Both the position numbers and the translations under genes were made by a program. Under the pieces are notes generated by a model that ran no database searches, was not told the DNA's origin, and worked only from the letters and a program-made list of their open reading frames with translations. This document shows, one piece after another, positions 48,101 through 58,989 of a stretch of DNA of 64,000 nucleotides (its first letter is position 1; the number at the start of each line of letters is the position of its first letter). The DNA lies in the NCBI RefSeq assembly GCF_040802235.1, contig NC_133163.1:39824501-39888500 (forward strand). The letters are read 5' to 3'. Source of the DNA: Manis javanica (lineage: Eukaryota; Chordata; Mammalia; Pholidota; Manidae).

Positions 48101-50231
48101 TTCTTCCCAAATTCAGAAATTAACAGTATATACACTATTAAGCTGTTGCTCTATTTTTTTTTTAAAAACATATTGGATATTACATAAACTCGATTTGTGT
48201 TGGATGTTACATAAGCCTGATTTCTAAGTATGATCAGATTTTAATTAAGATTTTAAGTAGAGCTGGCAGTGTGCATATAAAGCTACAAATAATATTGTTG
48301 ACTTTCTATATCTACATGCTAAAGGTCACATAATAACCTCAGAAAAGTTATAAAATCAACAACTGTTTAGAAAAAATTCGAAGATTTAATTAATGAGCAT
48401 TACTGACAAAACAGAACAGTGTGGTAAAAAGAACACTGAACCTAAGGGTTTAGTTTCTAGTCTTAGTGCTGCTACAGAAGAAGTAAAATGTATAATTCTA
48501 TAGAAGTTATTTTAAACTTCTTTAGGATAGGGAGCAGTATGTATCAAGTACATGCTATTTGCCAAACTAGGCACTTCATATGTAGACGTTAGCTCATTAA
48601 TTCCTCAACAGTCCTATGAGTTGGATACTGTTATCTCCATTCAATAGCTGACAGGTTAAACAATTTGTTCAAGACTGTAGACTGTAAGAGTTAACAGAAG
48701 TAAGCCTTGATTTAAGGTCTGTCTGACTTCCTCACCTGTAAAATAAAGAGGCTGAGCTGGCTCATCTATATGCACAATCCCATCTGATCACTCCCAACAA
48801 CCCCATGAGACATGGTAATAGTATCTCTTACCTTTTTTACAATTAAATATTTTCCAGATCATTTAAATAATTTACCTGAAGTCATACAGTCTCATTACTA
48901 AGTTTCTTCTGACTCCATGTCTGAAGCTATTTGTATTACATCACAACAAATGATCATTAAATTCTCTTTGTTGGTGCTATATTCATTGGACCATAGCCTC
49001 AAAGCACTCCCAATCACTACTGCACCACATGGTAAAAATTTTAAAATTCTAATATGCTTTTCACCTCTAGACACTGAGGCCTAATCTTTCCCATCCTTTT
49101 TCTTCTAAAGCAAGCATTCTGATATAATATCTTTACCTTTGATAATTTTCTGCAATGTTAAAGGCTCACATAATCATGGTTAATAAAAAAACTAAACATT
49201 TTGATTATAACTCCTGCATGTTTGGGTAATGCAAATTGGGTATTTCTAAAAGATGTTCTTATATTTTCATAACTGGTAAAGAGTATCCTGCAATTATGCA
49301 AAAACTTATTTCTGAGAATGAATGTTCTAAGATGATTAATTACTATAGGAATTATGATAACATAAAATCATTTCATCTTAAAAAAATGTCTAGCTACCTT
49401 ATACAAACAGGTGTCGACTACTTCATTGCAAACTTTCTCAAGGTCATCAGTGACTTCAAGTCTGGATCTTACAAAATCACAGAGCTCTTCATTTCCCATA
49501 ACATCCCAAATACCATCGCATGCAAGGATAATGAACTGATCATCTTCTTCAGATCTTTCAATATCATGGACTTCAGGCTCTGGTGAGACAAGCTGCTCTG
49601 TAGGACCCTTCCCATGGACACATTTGTAATCAAAGTCCCCAAGGGCTCTCGATACAGCCAGAGAACCATTCACACGCTGAATCATTACAGAACCACCTGC
49701 ATTCTGAATTCGTTCTTTTTCCAGCGGATTACTTGGTTTGTGATCTTGTGTGAAGAAGTGAACTTTCCTGTTCCTACAAAGTAAACCTCTTGAGTCTCCA
49801 CAGTTAATGAAGTAAGTATGTTGAGGAGAAATTAAGACACCCACAGCTGTTGACCCACTTCTATCTGCACCATGTTTCTTCTCTGACATAACTCTCATGT
49901 GTTCATCAATCTCCAGAAAGCCTGTTCTGATTCCATTCTTTACGTTTTCCACAGAAGGTGCTCCTGCAGACCCTTTAAAATCCTGGTTATTGGTGATGTG
50001 GTCTAACAAATGCTCACAGCAGTATTTGGCAACCTGAGAACCAGCATGCCCATCATACACAGCAAAAAATGACCAAGTTTCAAGTCCACTTGGCAAACCA
50101 ATCACAGCTGTATGTGCATCCTCCATTTCAACTCGCCAACCTTGCATGCTGCTTAGCCCATAGCGCAACCCATTACCCTGCCCCTGCGCATTATGTTTTT
50201 CCATCTTTGGCTTGTCTAAAAATGCTCCCAT
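39131..50231 (-). CDS. PPM1A: Protein phosphatase 1A (PP2C-alpha), spliced gene; exons 2-6 present
   Basis: A monomeric Mg2+/Mn2+-dependent Ser/Thr phosphatase of the PPM family. Family knowledge: it acts in cytosol and nucleus and removes phosphates from SMAD2/3, p38/JNK pathway kinases and AMPK, damping stress and TGF-beta signals. Coding segments on minus: 50231-49398, 46715-46598, 42470-42362, 40955-40898, 39160-39131. They join in frame to 382 residues plus TAA, the usual length, and all introns are GT-AG. Visible active-site residues: Arg33, Glu37/Asp38, Asp60-Gly61-His62 (DGHAG), Asp146 (GDSRG), Asp239 (DGIWD) and Asp282-Asn283 (SRDN). Gly2 in the MGAFLDK start is a myristoylation-type site. 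The C-terminal region (about 300-382) is the alpha-helical extension of metazoan PP2C alpha/beta. The promoter and exon 1 lie beyond the right edge. No frameshift or missing catalytic residue. Confidence 0.98.
39161..40897 (-). other. PPM1A: PPM1A intron 5
   Basis: 1,737 bp, donor GTAAGTA and acceptor AAAG. It contains a plus-strand (antisense) L1 3' end at 40062-40830 and a short TA run near 39838-39850. Confidence 0.9.
40062..40830 (+). mobile_element. L1 LINE 3' end in PPM1A intron 5
   Basis: ORF2 C-terminal text is readable across two frames (40008-40464), with [12 protein letters not shown] in one and [19 protein letters not shown] and [18 protein letters not shown] in the other. A G-rich 3'UTR stretch (about 40545-40600), a long 3'UTR and an A-tail (40819-40829) follow. 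It is relatively well preserved. An 8-bp AGGAAGGA occurs at both ends (40054 and 40836), a possible part of the target duplication. It is antisense to PPM1A, the orientation usually tolerated in introns. Confidence 0.92.
40898..40955 (-). CDS. PPM1A: PPM1A exon 5 (58 bp)
   Basis: Encodes [19 protein letters not shown] (residues 355-373) plus the last base of the Lys354 codon. The acceptor is TTTAATTTAG and the donor GTAAGTA, close to consensus. Confidence 0.97.
40956..42361 (-). other. PPM1A: PPM1A intron 4
   Basis: 1,406 bp, donor GTAAGT and acceptor TTTAG. AT-rich with no recognised repeat. The short open frame 41875-42060 is not gene-like. Confidence 0.85.
42362..42470 (-). CDS. PPM1A: PPM1A exon 4 (109 bp)
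   Basis: Encodes residues 318-354 with split codons at both ends: [17 protein letters not shown], then [20 protein letters not shown]. The acceptor TGATTCCCAG and donor GTAAGTTT are strong. Confidence 0.97.
46561..46566 (-). terminator. PPM1A: Possible poly(A) signal for the alpha-2 isoform
   Basis: ATTAAA on minus lies 8 nt after the alternative stop at 46575-46577. No strong GU-rich element follows, so usage is uncertain. Confidence 0.3.
46575..46597 (-). CDS. PPM1A: Alternative C-terminus of PPM1A isoform alpha-2
   Basis: If the exon 3 donor is not used, the frame continues for GGSFNKK and a TAA stop (46577-46575). The product would be 324 residues, which agrees with the length known for the alpha-2 isoform. 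It would keep the catalytic domain and lose the last part of the C-terminal helical extension. Confidence 0.75.
46598..46715 (-). CDS. PPM1A: PPM1A exon 3 (118 bp)
   Basis: Encodes residues 279-317, starting [17 protein letters not shown] (metal ligand Asp282) and ending KYLESRVE, plus one base of codon 318. The acceptor is TTTTCTTCCCAG and the donor AAG|GTGGAT. The donor is weaker than the others, consistent with known read-through. Confidence 0.97.
47357..47682 (+). mobile_element. Tc1/mariner-class (Tigger-like) non-autonomous element
   Basis: It has inverted termini, 'ctgacccttgaaaaatgtgg' at the left and 'tgttgttcaacagtcaact' at the right, followed by TA. Internal text 'aaaacttaactactagtagc' and 'taacatgtattttgtctttg' fits a common mammalian pogo/Tigger MITE. 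It is about 326 bp. Confidence 0.75.
48540..48725 (-). repeat. MIR SINE in intron 2
   Basis: Reverse-complement MIR text: 'taattcctcaacagtcctat', 'gttatctccattcaatagct' and 'ttgatttaaggtctgtctga'. Confidence 0.8.
48730..48930 (-). repeat. Second MIR-like remnant in intron 2
   Basis: 'cccaacaaccccatgagaca', then 'ttacctgaagtcatacagtc' and 'ttctgactccatgtctgaag'. It may be an independent copy next to the first. Confidence 0.6.
49398..50231 (-). CDS. PPM1A: PPM1A exon 2, coding part (residues 1-278)
   Basis: It holds most of the catalytic domain in 834 bases. The start ATG at 50231-50229 gives [14 protein letters not shown], the known N-terminus. Exon 2 begins at 50251 after the acceptor CTCTTCCTTTACAG, leaving a 20-nt leader in this exon. 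The donor is AAG|GTAGCT at 49398/49397. Met1, Arg33, Asp60, Asp146 and Asp239 are all here. Compared with the human protein from memory, Ser52 is Thr. Confidence 0.98.
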
Positions 50232-50251
50232 TATGTCTTGATCCTCTAGGT
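50232..50251 (-). other. PPM1A: PPM1A exon 2 leader, open in frame with the ATG
   Basis: The 20 nt between acceptor and ATG read ..CTA GAG GAT CAA GAC ATA ATG (LEDQDI-M) with no stop. This permits N-terminally extended isoforms when an upstream exon supplies a start codon. Confidence 0.8.
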
Positions 50252-50381
50252 CTGTAAAGGAAGAGAAACAGGAAAGTTAGTAACTAGCTTGTAAACAAAA
50301 TACATATCTAACAACCTTTTTAAGAGTGAAGGAGATAGAAAGTTTCAAATATCACAACTCTTGTGATTGGGAGACACTCAC

Positions 50382-50421
50382 CGTATTGCTGATTTGGAAC
50401 CTGATGTTTAACAAGGAAGAA
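50382..50421 (-). other. Candidate 40-nt cassette exon upstream of PPM1A exon 2
   Basis: On minus, an acceptor CCTTTCTCTCCCCCAG is followed by 40 nt and then the near-perfect donor ACG|GTGAGTG. A 130-nt intron would separate it from exon 2. The segment is open in the frame that enters exon 2 (13 codons plus one base, FFLVKHQVPNQQY, then Asp). It has no ATG, so it would need an upstream start. This is a prediction from splice sites only. Confidence 0.45.
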
Positions 50422-50829
50422 CTGGGGGAGAGAAAGGCCTATCAGGCACTGCTCAGAATGGACAACAGGCAGAGATAACTAAAGGATCAGAACAGAGGTA
50501 CTGATTGGACACTTTTCCTAAGGCACAACCACTTGAAGTTAAAAGGAGACGTGGCAGTGGCCGTCGGCTTTTATGAACCAGAACAGGCATTCAAGGCTGC
50601 ATTTGGAACACGTGAATCTCTCACAGAACCTCAGAACTAAGTTATATGTATACACTAATTGAGAAAACCACATGAATTCACAGGACATACCAAAAGCCTA
50701 CTAATTCAAACAAACATTTTAGTTGAATATTCAGGGTTTTCCAAAGTTTGATTCAGAAGTACCTAAATTTTATTACTACATTAACTTCTGAAAAATGATC
50801 TAAATGAGTTAAAAATGATCGATTCCAAA

Positions 50830-51005
50830 TTTGCACACTCCTTCCTTTAAGCCTTTGCTTATGTCAGTCCCCTTAACTGGAATCCCTTGCTTCTCCTCCC
50901 TACTTACAGAAAAAAAGTGTACCCTTCCCTAAAAGTCTGGCTCAAATTCTACCTTTTTTTCTAGTTTTTCAGTCTTCAGTAAAGCCAGTAATTTATTAAG
51001 TTATT
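50830..51005 (+). repeat. L2 LINE fragment
   Basis: The text 'aagcctttgcttatgtcagt', 'tggaatcccttgcttctcct' and 'aaaagtctggctcaaattct' is typical of L2 3' regions. Confidence 0.75.
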
Positions 51006-51869
51006 CTAAGTGGTCTAGCCTCATTTTTCCAGTTGCAATGCAATTATATATACATGTAGCAAAGCTTACTACATACAACAAAATTAATCTTTTGTAACCT
51101 ACTGGTAGTCTATTAATCTAGTGGTAATAACGTACCGTTATTATTGTACTCCAAGATCACCAGATATATATGGTAAAGGAGATCAAAGGGTCTAGGGACA
51201 GCGCTGTGAACAAGCCTGAAAGCTCAGCTAATCTACTTCTTTCCCAATAATCAAAATCTAAAACCCCTGTTCTGTAATGGGTCCACACAAGGCAGAAAGA
51301 CAGCTGGCCAGGATTTAGGTTGCCTTTCCTTGGTAACAGCCTGGGAACACAGAGACTTGGGGTCCGAGCCACCAAATGAGTCACAACTGAACTCAAAGAA
51401 ATCTGAAAGAAGGATAAAATGAGATTTAATGGAAGTGAAGGGAAAATGGGTAGTGGAAGAAGGGTGCGGAAAAGTACCAAGGTAAATCAGGATGGATTTA
51501 TGAGACTAGGGGATTGATGATGCTAGTGATGCTAAGCTCTAAGAAGGTGAAAGATAAAGGGGAAGAAAAAATACCCCTTAGGAAGCAGAGTTTCCAGCAA
51601 CCTGCAACGTTCCCTGACCCTTGCTCTTTTTTTTTTTTACTAGAGCCAAACTAATACACAGGCAGAGAAGTCTGGATAATTGGTATGAAAAAAATATCCG
51701 CCTACTCCTTGTCTCCATATTACAAGTCCACTAATGGAAGGCAAATAATGAGAACTAGCCATCAGTCATTCCTTCCGGTGGTATTCATCAGATTACTTTT
51801 CAGACACCAAATTGATACTATTGTGGCAAGGTTGAGTGTTTTTCTGGACAAAGGCTAACATAATGATGG

Positions 51870-52090
51870 CATCTTAATAGATAATGTTTAAGAAATCTGA
51901 AACACTATGTTAAATGTTTTATAATCATTACCTCATTCATTCTCAACAACCCTCTAATGTGGGCAAATATCTCCAATTTATAGATGTAAGAACCCTAGTG
52001 AGACTGAAGAACTGGGCCATGGTCTCTCAACTGATAAATTTAGAGAAATCAGAACTCTAATTCAAGCCTGCCGGACTCTAAAGCACCATT
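51870..52090 (-). repeat. MIR SINE
   Basis: Reverse-complement MIR text: 'cattctcaacaaccctctaa', 'caatttatagatgtaagaac' and 'attcaagcctgccggactct'. Confidence 0.8.
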
Positions 52091-52094
52091 TACT

Positions 52095-52205
52095 CAATCA
52101 TGGCTGTACAAAAGAATTATCTGTGGGCCTTTTGAAAAATTAAGATGAACAAATTTCCAGGGTAGGGTTGGAACCTAGCTATCTGAGTATCTGTGTGAAA
52201 GATTA
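52095..52205 (+). mobile_element. MER5A-type hAT fragment
   Basis: 'aatcatggctgtacaaaaga', 'gtgggccttttgaaaaatta' and 'tttccagggtagggttggaa' follow the order of sense MER5A. Confidence 0.6.
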
Positions 52206-52259
52206 GATGGAATGCCTAGACAGGTAGGTAGAGTTATGACTGAGCCATGGGGAGGTTAA

Positions 52260-52490
52260 ATGATCTGCTGAAGGTCAATTGCAAGTTGTCTCATCTCTGT
52301 ACCTCAATTCCTTTAGCCAGGCTAAAGGGGAGGATGGAGGTATTACACTTAAGATGTTTGTTACCTACTAATCTAGCATTCTGTATCTGTACAATGGGCA
52401 TATTAATACTTAAATCTGAATGTTGCTGCAAGGCTTAAATGAGGTAATGGCTGCAAAGCAGTCACACAGTCTGGCAAAAATGAGGACTTA
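52260..52490 (+). repeat. MIR SINE
   Basis: 'ctgtatctgtacaatgggca', 'tgctgcaaggcttaaatgag' and 'gtaatggctgcaaagcagtc' are sense MIR text. The left part is weaker. Confidence 0.7.
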
Positions 52491-54599
52491 GCAAATCAAA
52501 TGGAAACTATCTGACTATTATTACATTCCTACATACACAGCCACATCTAGATTCTGACATCACCTGACAGGGCCTTTATTCTCTCCAGTAGAAAAGTCCA
52601 GTAGGTATTTTCCAGATATACATAAGAAACTACCAAATAAATGATTGTATTAAGATAAAAAAGGTACATGTTCTAAAAACCCCTACACTTTGGAAAATAG
52701 AAATGTAAAAAAGTAACAAACCAAAATCAACCATCTGATAAAATTTTAGGTCTGGCTCCATAGCAAATGTGAAACTAAAGTGAAGGGCAAATTAATAATT
52801 CTGTGGCTAGACGTTCACATACTGAAAATAGGCAATTCAGAAATCTTACCTCTTGGGATTCTGAGTAATCTGCAGAATCCTAGTGAAGCAGCCAATTATA
52901 GCTACATAAATACAGCAAATGGTTATGTAAAGATTATACTTACCAGAAATTATTTACTTGTAAATACTATGTTTACACAGTCATCTTCCATAAGTGGACT
53001 ACTAAAGAATATTTTATGTAGTCAAGTTATTAAATTAGCATGTATCTATAAATAGTAAACCCCAAGGGAATTCAATTTGCCCATAAAAGTTCGCTTCTGA
53101 GAGAAACTAGTTCTTGCCTAGTCTTAAATCTACTCTGAGCACATGTGGGGTCTTACTACAACCCTAGCGTTTCATTTCTGAACTTTTCAAAAAGTAGTAT
53201 GACAATCGTAAGACTGAATTCATCTTAGATATAATCAGAAAATTTGATGAACATTTTTTGTCTTTTAAAACCAAACTACTAAACTGAAAAATTCTAAGCC
53301 TGGGCCAGGAAGTCATTCATTAAAGTTCAGCCATTGCCTTTTATTAAGCAAAACTGATCTCATAATAATAGCAGTATTGAACCTACCTGGTCATTTGTTT
53401 AATCTGCTCAGAATTGCCTTGAATTAAAAAAGAAAAATTAAAAAAAAAAAAAAGCTCCACATAGTCTACTGTTAAATTCTCTAGGCAACATATTAACCCT
53501 GAAACAGCAAGAGTTATTCAACTGACAGTTTGGGCAGTCCTATAGCAAAAAAATGAAGAATAAAAATCTACAAGGTTTTTTTCTGTTTACCTAGGGACAC
53601 ACCATCTAATACAGAATCCCTCCAGACTTCATAAACAGAAGACAAAATAGACATATGTGAACAGGGTGGAGAAAATTATATTCTCGTAGTAACTGATGTG
53701 AGAATTTTTAGGGCAAGCCCTTTTTCTGAGAAACACTACTTTGATCAGGTATGTAAGACGGAAGTAAGAATCAAAATACTCACATAAGAAAAGATCACTG
53801 TTAAACAGGCAATTGAAGGAGGATAGATGCTGGTAACTGGAGGACCCTTGTTTGATGAGCACTGAGATAAGGTAGGGTTATAAAAATCAGGGAAGAAAAT
53901 CTGGAGTAAATAGGCATTAGTAGTAAGAAATCTAAAGGTTGGGGGAGATTCAGAGGAAAAAAGCTTTATACCATATCAAGAGTTGAAGTTCACTGGGGGA
54001 AGAGGGGAAAAAATGCAACATTAGTAGCATACGTAGCAGTGTATGTAACAGGGCCCACTCAAGTTATTTGGAGTGGGATGTAAATGCTCTGTTACTCCCA
54101 AATCTTTAATATATTCTACATTGTCCAACAAAGCTTATATGTGGACAGACTTTCTAAAGAGGACAAATGGTCAGCTGACCTCTGGAATACACATTTATTA
54201 GTGATAGAATATTAAGCAATATATTGCCTAACTGGGGTTCAGTGAAGAAACGTAAGACTCCTTGTAGCTATATTTCTGCAAAAGATAATTTACAGTACAC
54301 AAACTACTCCTACCTTCCAAAACTATGAGACATGGTTATTCATAATTTATATTTTGTAGTCCAAGGCAGCCATCTCCATGTTATCTACAGTAATGATAAA
54401 TAATCATATGAAAAAAATTTTATAGCAATTTTTTTGAGGAAAAAAAAGGCTGATCTTTGAGTAATTTTTCTCTCATTTTACCTGAAGTTTCTCATTGATT
54501 GTTACTTAAAAAAAATGACTATAAATATTTATATTTACAATTTGATTTTGATAACTTGTATAATTAATCAGAGCCAAAATGTAGAAATTGTGTGTCTAA

Positions 54600-54720
54600 A
54601 CCTATTTTGCCAAAGAGAAGGTGCAGAGAAATAGAATGATTTGCCCAAGGTCACACGGCTAGTTCAACAGTAAGGCTGAGAATAGGACCCAAGTTTCAAG
54701 ACTTGTACTTAAAATTCTCC
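54600..54720 (-). repeat. MIR SINE, partial
   Basis: 'atttgcccaaggtcacacgg' then 'ctagttcaacagtaaggctg' is the reverse complement of the MIR core. Confidence 0.8.
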
Positions 54721-54905
54721 TATACATGCTATTCTGTACACTTGCAACAAATAATGGAAATCTAAAAACACAAGCTTTTTAAAGAAATATGCAAGGCAGA
54801 TAGGTAGGGAAGATTGTGGCAGAATAAAGCTGAAAGTTCCTTTAGTGCTATTCTTCCTCTGCCTACACTACATTAATTTGCTTTTTAAACTGAACTGCCA
54901 GAGAT

Positions 54906-54923
54906 CACACACACACACACACA
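54906..54923. repeat. (CA)n microsatellite
   Basis: Nine CA units in PPM1A intron 1. Confidence 0.95.
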
Positions 54924-55141
54924 GAAAGTAAAGAAAAAAGGGAAGGTAAGTTAAAAAGAAAAGAAGAAAGGCAAAAAAACCTCAATTTTCTTTTTTGTTT
55001 GGGACTGAAAGAAAACAACAGTGAACTAACTGCAATTTCTGGCAAAGCCCATCACAAATACTCAGTCTAAATGAAATATAATAATGAACAAAGAAAAACA
55101 AGAAGCTATATTTTTAAAGAATCGTAAGTTAAAGCAGGGGC

Positions 55142-55155
55142 GGGGGGGGGGGGGG
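55142..55155. repeat. 14-base G homopolymer
   Basis: A run of 14 G preceded by GGGGC. Such runs can form quadruplex structure and are error-prone in sequencing. On the transcribed strand it is a C run. Confidence 0.9.
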
Positions 55156-55689
55156 TGCTGCATGTAGGGTATTCATTACTCATTCTGCATTCATTAACTC
55201 CAAACTAGAAACTACCCATCAAGATAGGAGTTGACACTGAATAAACCAATTTTGCAGGCTGTCAATTTAAAAAAAAAAAAGGCACTCTAAAAGTAGGTTC
55301 ATGGAAATGAAAAACAAATTATACAACACAGAAAAAAACCAAACCAATAAATGAGATCACCTCAAGGAATTCTTTTAGAACTCATCTTAGGTTCCAAACA
55401 TACAAACCTCCACTCACATATATACCCATCTTATTATCGTACCTTTCTGTTAACAGAGGACTCTCTGGCCTCTTACTTATGATAAACTCCTCTACTGCAG
55501 CTTTGGAGCCCAAATTTCCTTCAAAGGAATCTTATGCAACTTAGATGTTTTCTCAGGAACTTTACAATATTATTCTGAACATTTGTTCTCCTTTATATTC
55601 ACTCTCTCCCTTTTAATTAGAGTACAACTTTTTAAAAGACACTCAAATGTTGACTACTAACACTAAATCTTAATACACAAAAAATAACA

Positions 55690-56459
55690 AGTGTTGGCGA
55701 GGATGTGGAGAAATGAGAACTCTCCTACATTGTTGGTGGGAATGTAAATTGGTGCAGCTGGTATAGAGGTTCCTCAAAAAACTAAAAATAGAAATACCAT
55801 TCAACCCATTAATTCCACTTCTAAGAATTTACCTGAAGAAAACAAAATCCTTGATTCAAAAAGATACATGCAGCACCCCTATGTTTATCACCGCATTATT
55901 TACAATAGCCAAGATATGAAAGCAACCTAAGTGTCTATCAATAGATGAATGGACAAAAATGTGGTACATATACACAGTGGAGTATTATTCAGCCATAAAG
56001 AAAGAAATCCTGCCATTTGCAACAACATGGATGGATCTAGAGGGTAATAGGCTCAGTGAAATAAGACAGGGGGAGAAAGACAAAAACCATACGATTTCAC
56101 TTATTTGTGTAATATAAAAACAAAGCAAAACAGAATGAACAAAACAGCATTAGACTCACAGACACTGAGAAGTGACTAATGGTTACCATGAGGGAGGGGT
56201 TGGGTAGGGTTGGTGAGGAGAGTGAGGAGGATAAAGGAGCACAAACATCCTCAATCATAATATAAGCTGGTCACAGGGATAGTACAGCATGGGAAATATA
56301 CTCAATGATTCTGTAACATCTTTCTATGTTGACAGTAACCACACTAATGGGGGGTGAGGATTTAATAAAATGGATATTTGTTAAACCACTGTGCTGTATA
56401 TTTGAAACCAACACAAGAACAAGACTGTATATCAATGATACTTCAATAAAAAAAAAAAA
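55690..56459 (+). mobile_element. L1 LINE 3' end in PPM1A intron 1
   Basis: The ORF2 text 'ggcgaggatgtggagaaatg', 'ttggtgggaatgtaaattgg' and 'caacaacatggatggatcta' is followed by a 3'UTR and an 'acttcaataaaaaaaaaaaa' tail. It is 5'-truncated, antisense to PPM1A and moderately diverged. Confidence 0.92.
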
Positions 56460-56929
56460 GTCTTATGTGAACCATTCTTCTCTGGCTACCAACCTACCTC
56501 TCTCTCCCCTTTACAGTTCAACTTCACTAAAAAAACTGTGTTGATGCTCCAAATTGTGGTCTGGCCATTCCACCAAAAGAAGTTCCTCCAAGTTACCTAA
56601 TCCAATTGACATTTTTAGCAGTCCTCTGATTGAATGCTCACAGCAGCACTCAATGCAACACATCCTTTTGAAATACTCTGCCCACTGACTTCAAGATTTT
56701 ACACACTCCAAGCTTTCCTTCTACCCCTAACTTTTCCATTTTTCTCTTTACAGGCCTATCCTCACCTCCTAAGACACTAAATAGTGACATTTAAGGCTTT
56801 GTAAACACAGACCCTCTTTCACGTATCTGTAGCTCTTGTCAGTGAATGGTACCATCATTCATCAGTGAATAGAAACCAGGGAACTCTCTCTTGATACCTT
56901 CCCACTTCATCTCCCATCCATCAAGTCCT

Positions 56930-57555
56930 ACGGATTATACTTCCTAAATATTCTGAAAATATCCAGAAAAAAAAATCTGGCTGTTTTTTCCTCTAACCAC
57001 CTTACCTTCAAGTTACCATCACTTCTCTTTGCATTATGCTATGCTCTACCAGCCTATTTTTGTCTTCACAAGCATGCCGGCCTCCCTCCAATTCATTCTA
57101 CAAACTGCACCTTAAATAAACCTTTCAAAATACAAATCTCATCATATCACTTCCTTACTGTGTTATTCAATGTCTTTCCATTATTTGAGGAGATAAGGAG
57201 CTCTATAATATGGTTCACATTAATGCCTCAAGTGGTCAGACACCTACCAACCTTCTCAAGGATTACCTCACTTCATAATGTCTTTCTTTCCACATTCTCT
57301 ATTCCAATCATAAGGGCTTGCTTAGGGTATCTAGCACTTGTCATGCTCCCTTCATCCAAATAATATCAACAAATGCTACTTCCTCTACATAAAAAGCTGT
57401 TCCCTCATCTCTAAGTCTAGTTAATTCATACTAATTCTTCAGATTTTAACTCGAGTATCAGTTCTTCAGAAGAGTCTCCTTCAAATAACCTAGGTCAATT
57501 TTCCCTAGCACAAAGCATACAGCAGACCTCCAATAAATGTTTGCTGAATTAATAA
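56930..57555 (+). repeat. L2 LINE 3' region
   Basis: The text runs through 'tcatatcacttccttactgt', 'aagctgttccctcatctcta', 'cttcagattttaactcgagt' and ends 'ccaataaatgtttgctgaat'. It is a long, readable L2 end. Confidence 0.85.
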
Positions 57556-58989
57556 AAAAGTAGATGCAAATAATAAAAATTTGGTAATAGGGAGACTGTA
57601 CTCAGAGAGTAAATATGCATGTGAAAAATAAGACTTTTTGGTGGAGAAAACAGATAAAGAAGCTCTCATCAAAGACAAGAAAGTTTCCCTCCAGTTATAA
57701 AACTCACTGAAAATCTGAAAACCTAGCAAGATTATTTGCTAAAAATGCAAACCTAGTGACCCACAACTGAAAAAATTCAAAGAAAAGAAAAAAATACCAT
57801 TAACATAAGCATCTAGTAAAACCTTGGGTAATCTTCAAGGGAAAGAGTATTAACTGGTATTAGCCATGCAACTGTAAAACTGAATCCTAAAAGACAAATG
57901 AGAATGAACAGTTCTAAGAGTAAAAATTAATGAATTAGAAGTACATAATCATCCAAACTATTATTCATGTGTATGGGGGAAAGGAGGTGGAAGATGTTTT
58001 CAGAAACACACGAGAACTCAACACACAAGGACTCATACATTACTTGTCAAAAAATTCAGACAAGCAAACATCCACTATGTTTTAAAATTAAGTTCATTTC
58101 TATGACTTGTCATTAGTTTAACTCCAATAACATTACAGAAAAAGTTGGAGGTAACATGCTTTTAAAAAATAATCTAGAAAAATTAAATCTCAAAGATATA
58201 AAGTAAAAAGAACTTGGAAATTGGTGAACCATCCCATTTAACACTAGGGAGATATTCCTTCTATATCTTTAGAATCCTCACATCAATAGCTAAATACATA
58301 TGAAACACCAAAAAAATGGAAATGCCTTTCATATGATTAGATATATCTTGTTATTATTGCTTTTCATGCCATTTAAAATACTACAATGATTTTTATCTCT
58401 TATATCTAAGAGTTAGATATATCCAATGTGTGATTTTGGACAACTCCTTTACTAACTTTCCTCACTGATAAATAAGCAACCTGGATTAATTACAATTAAT
58501 TAAACAATTAACTTATTCTCAGAAATGTATAAGAAATGAGAAGACTTAAGTTCTAGGAATACCTAGGTAAATGGCATTAGGAAATTAATACTTTAAAATG
58601 CTGATTAATTTCCTTTTAAAAACTCTTATTTTCAAAACCAATATGAAGATTTTAAGAGATAAACAAAGATTATTTTATTATGTAAAAATCAACACCTAAG
58701 GAATGAAAGAGAAAAAAAAGCTGCTACCAACAAGGACTGCAAGCTGGTAGCTAGAATTTGACCTTCACATATATTTCTAGCTCCTCTCCCCCAACATGCA
58801 TCATTCTCCCAAGTCCCTACTACCCCTTATTAAGAAAGACTTTATAGACCATTTCATCTGTTTTTCCACCATGGCATCTGAGTTTGCATCATTTGGTAAG
58901 AGGATGACACCTGCCCTGTAACAGCACACAATCCATGAGGATTTACTCTACTCTGATTTTTCACTCAATAACCACCTCACCCTGAAGTA

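Larger units (their letters stand above)
46716..49397 (-). other. PPM1A: PPM1A intron 2
   Basis: 2,682 bp, donor GTAGCT and acceptor CTTCCCAG. It contains a mariner/Tigger-like element at 47357-47682 and two MIR remnants at 48540-48930. Confidence 0.9.

Noticed and set aside
49236-49586. 116-codon plus-strand open frame across the end of PPM1A exon 2
   Set aside because: It is the antisense shadow of the coding exon.
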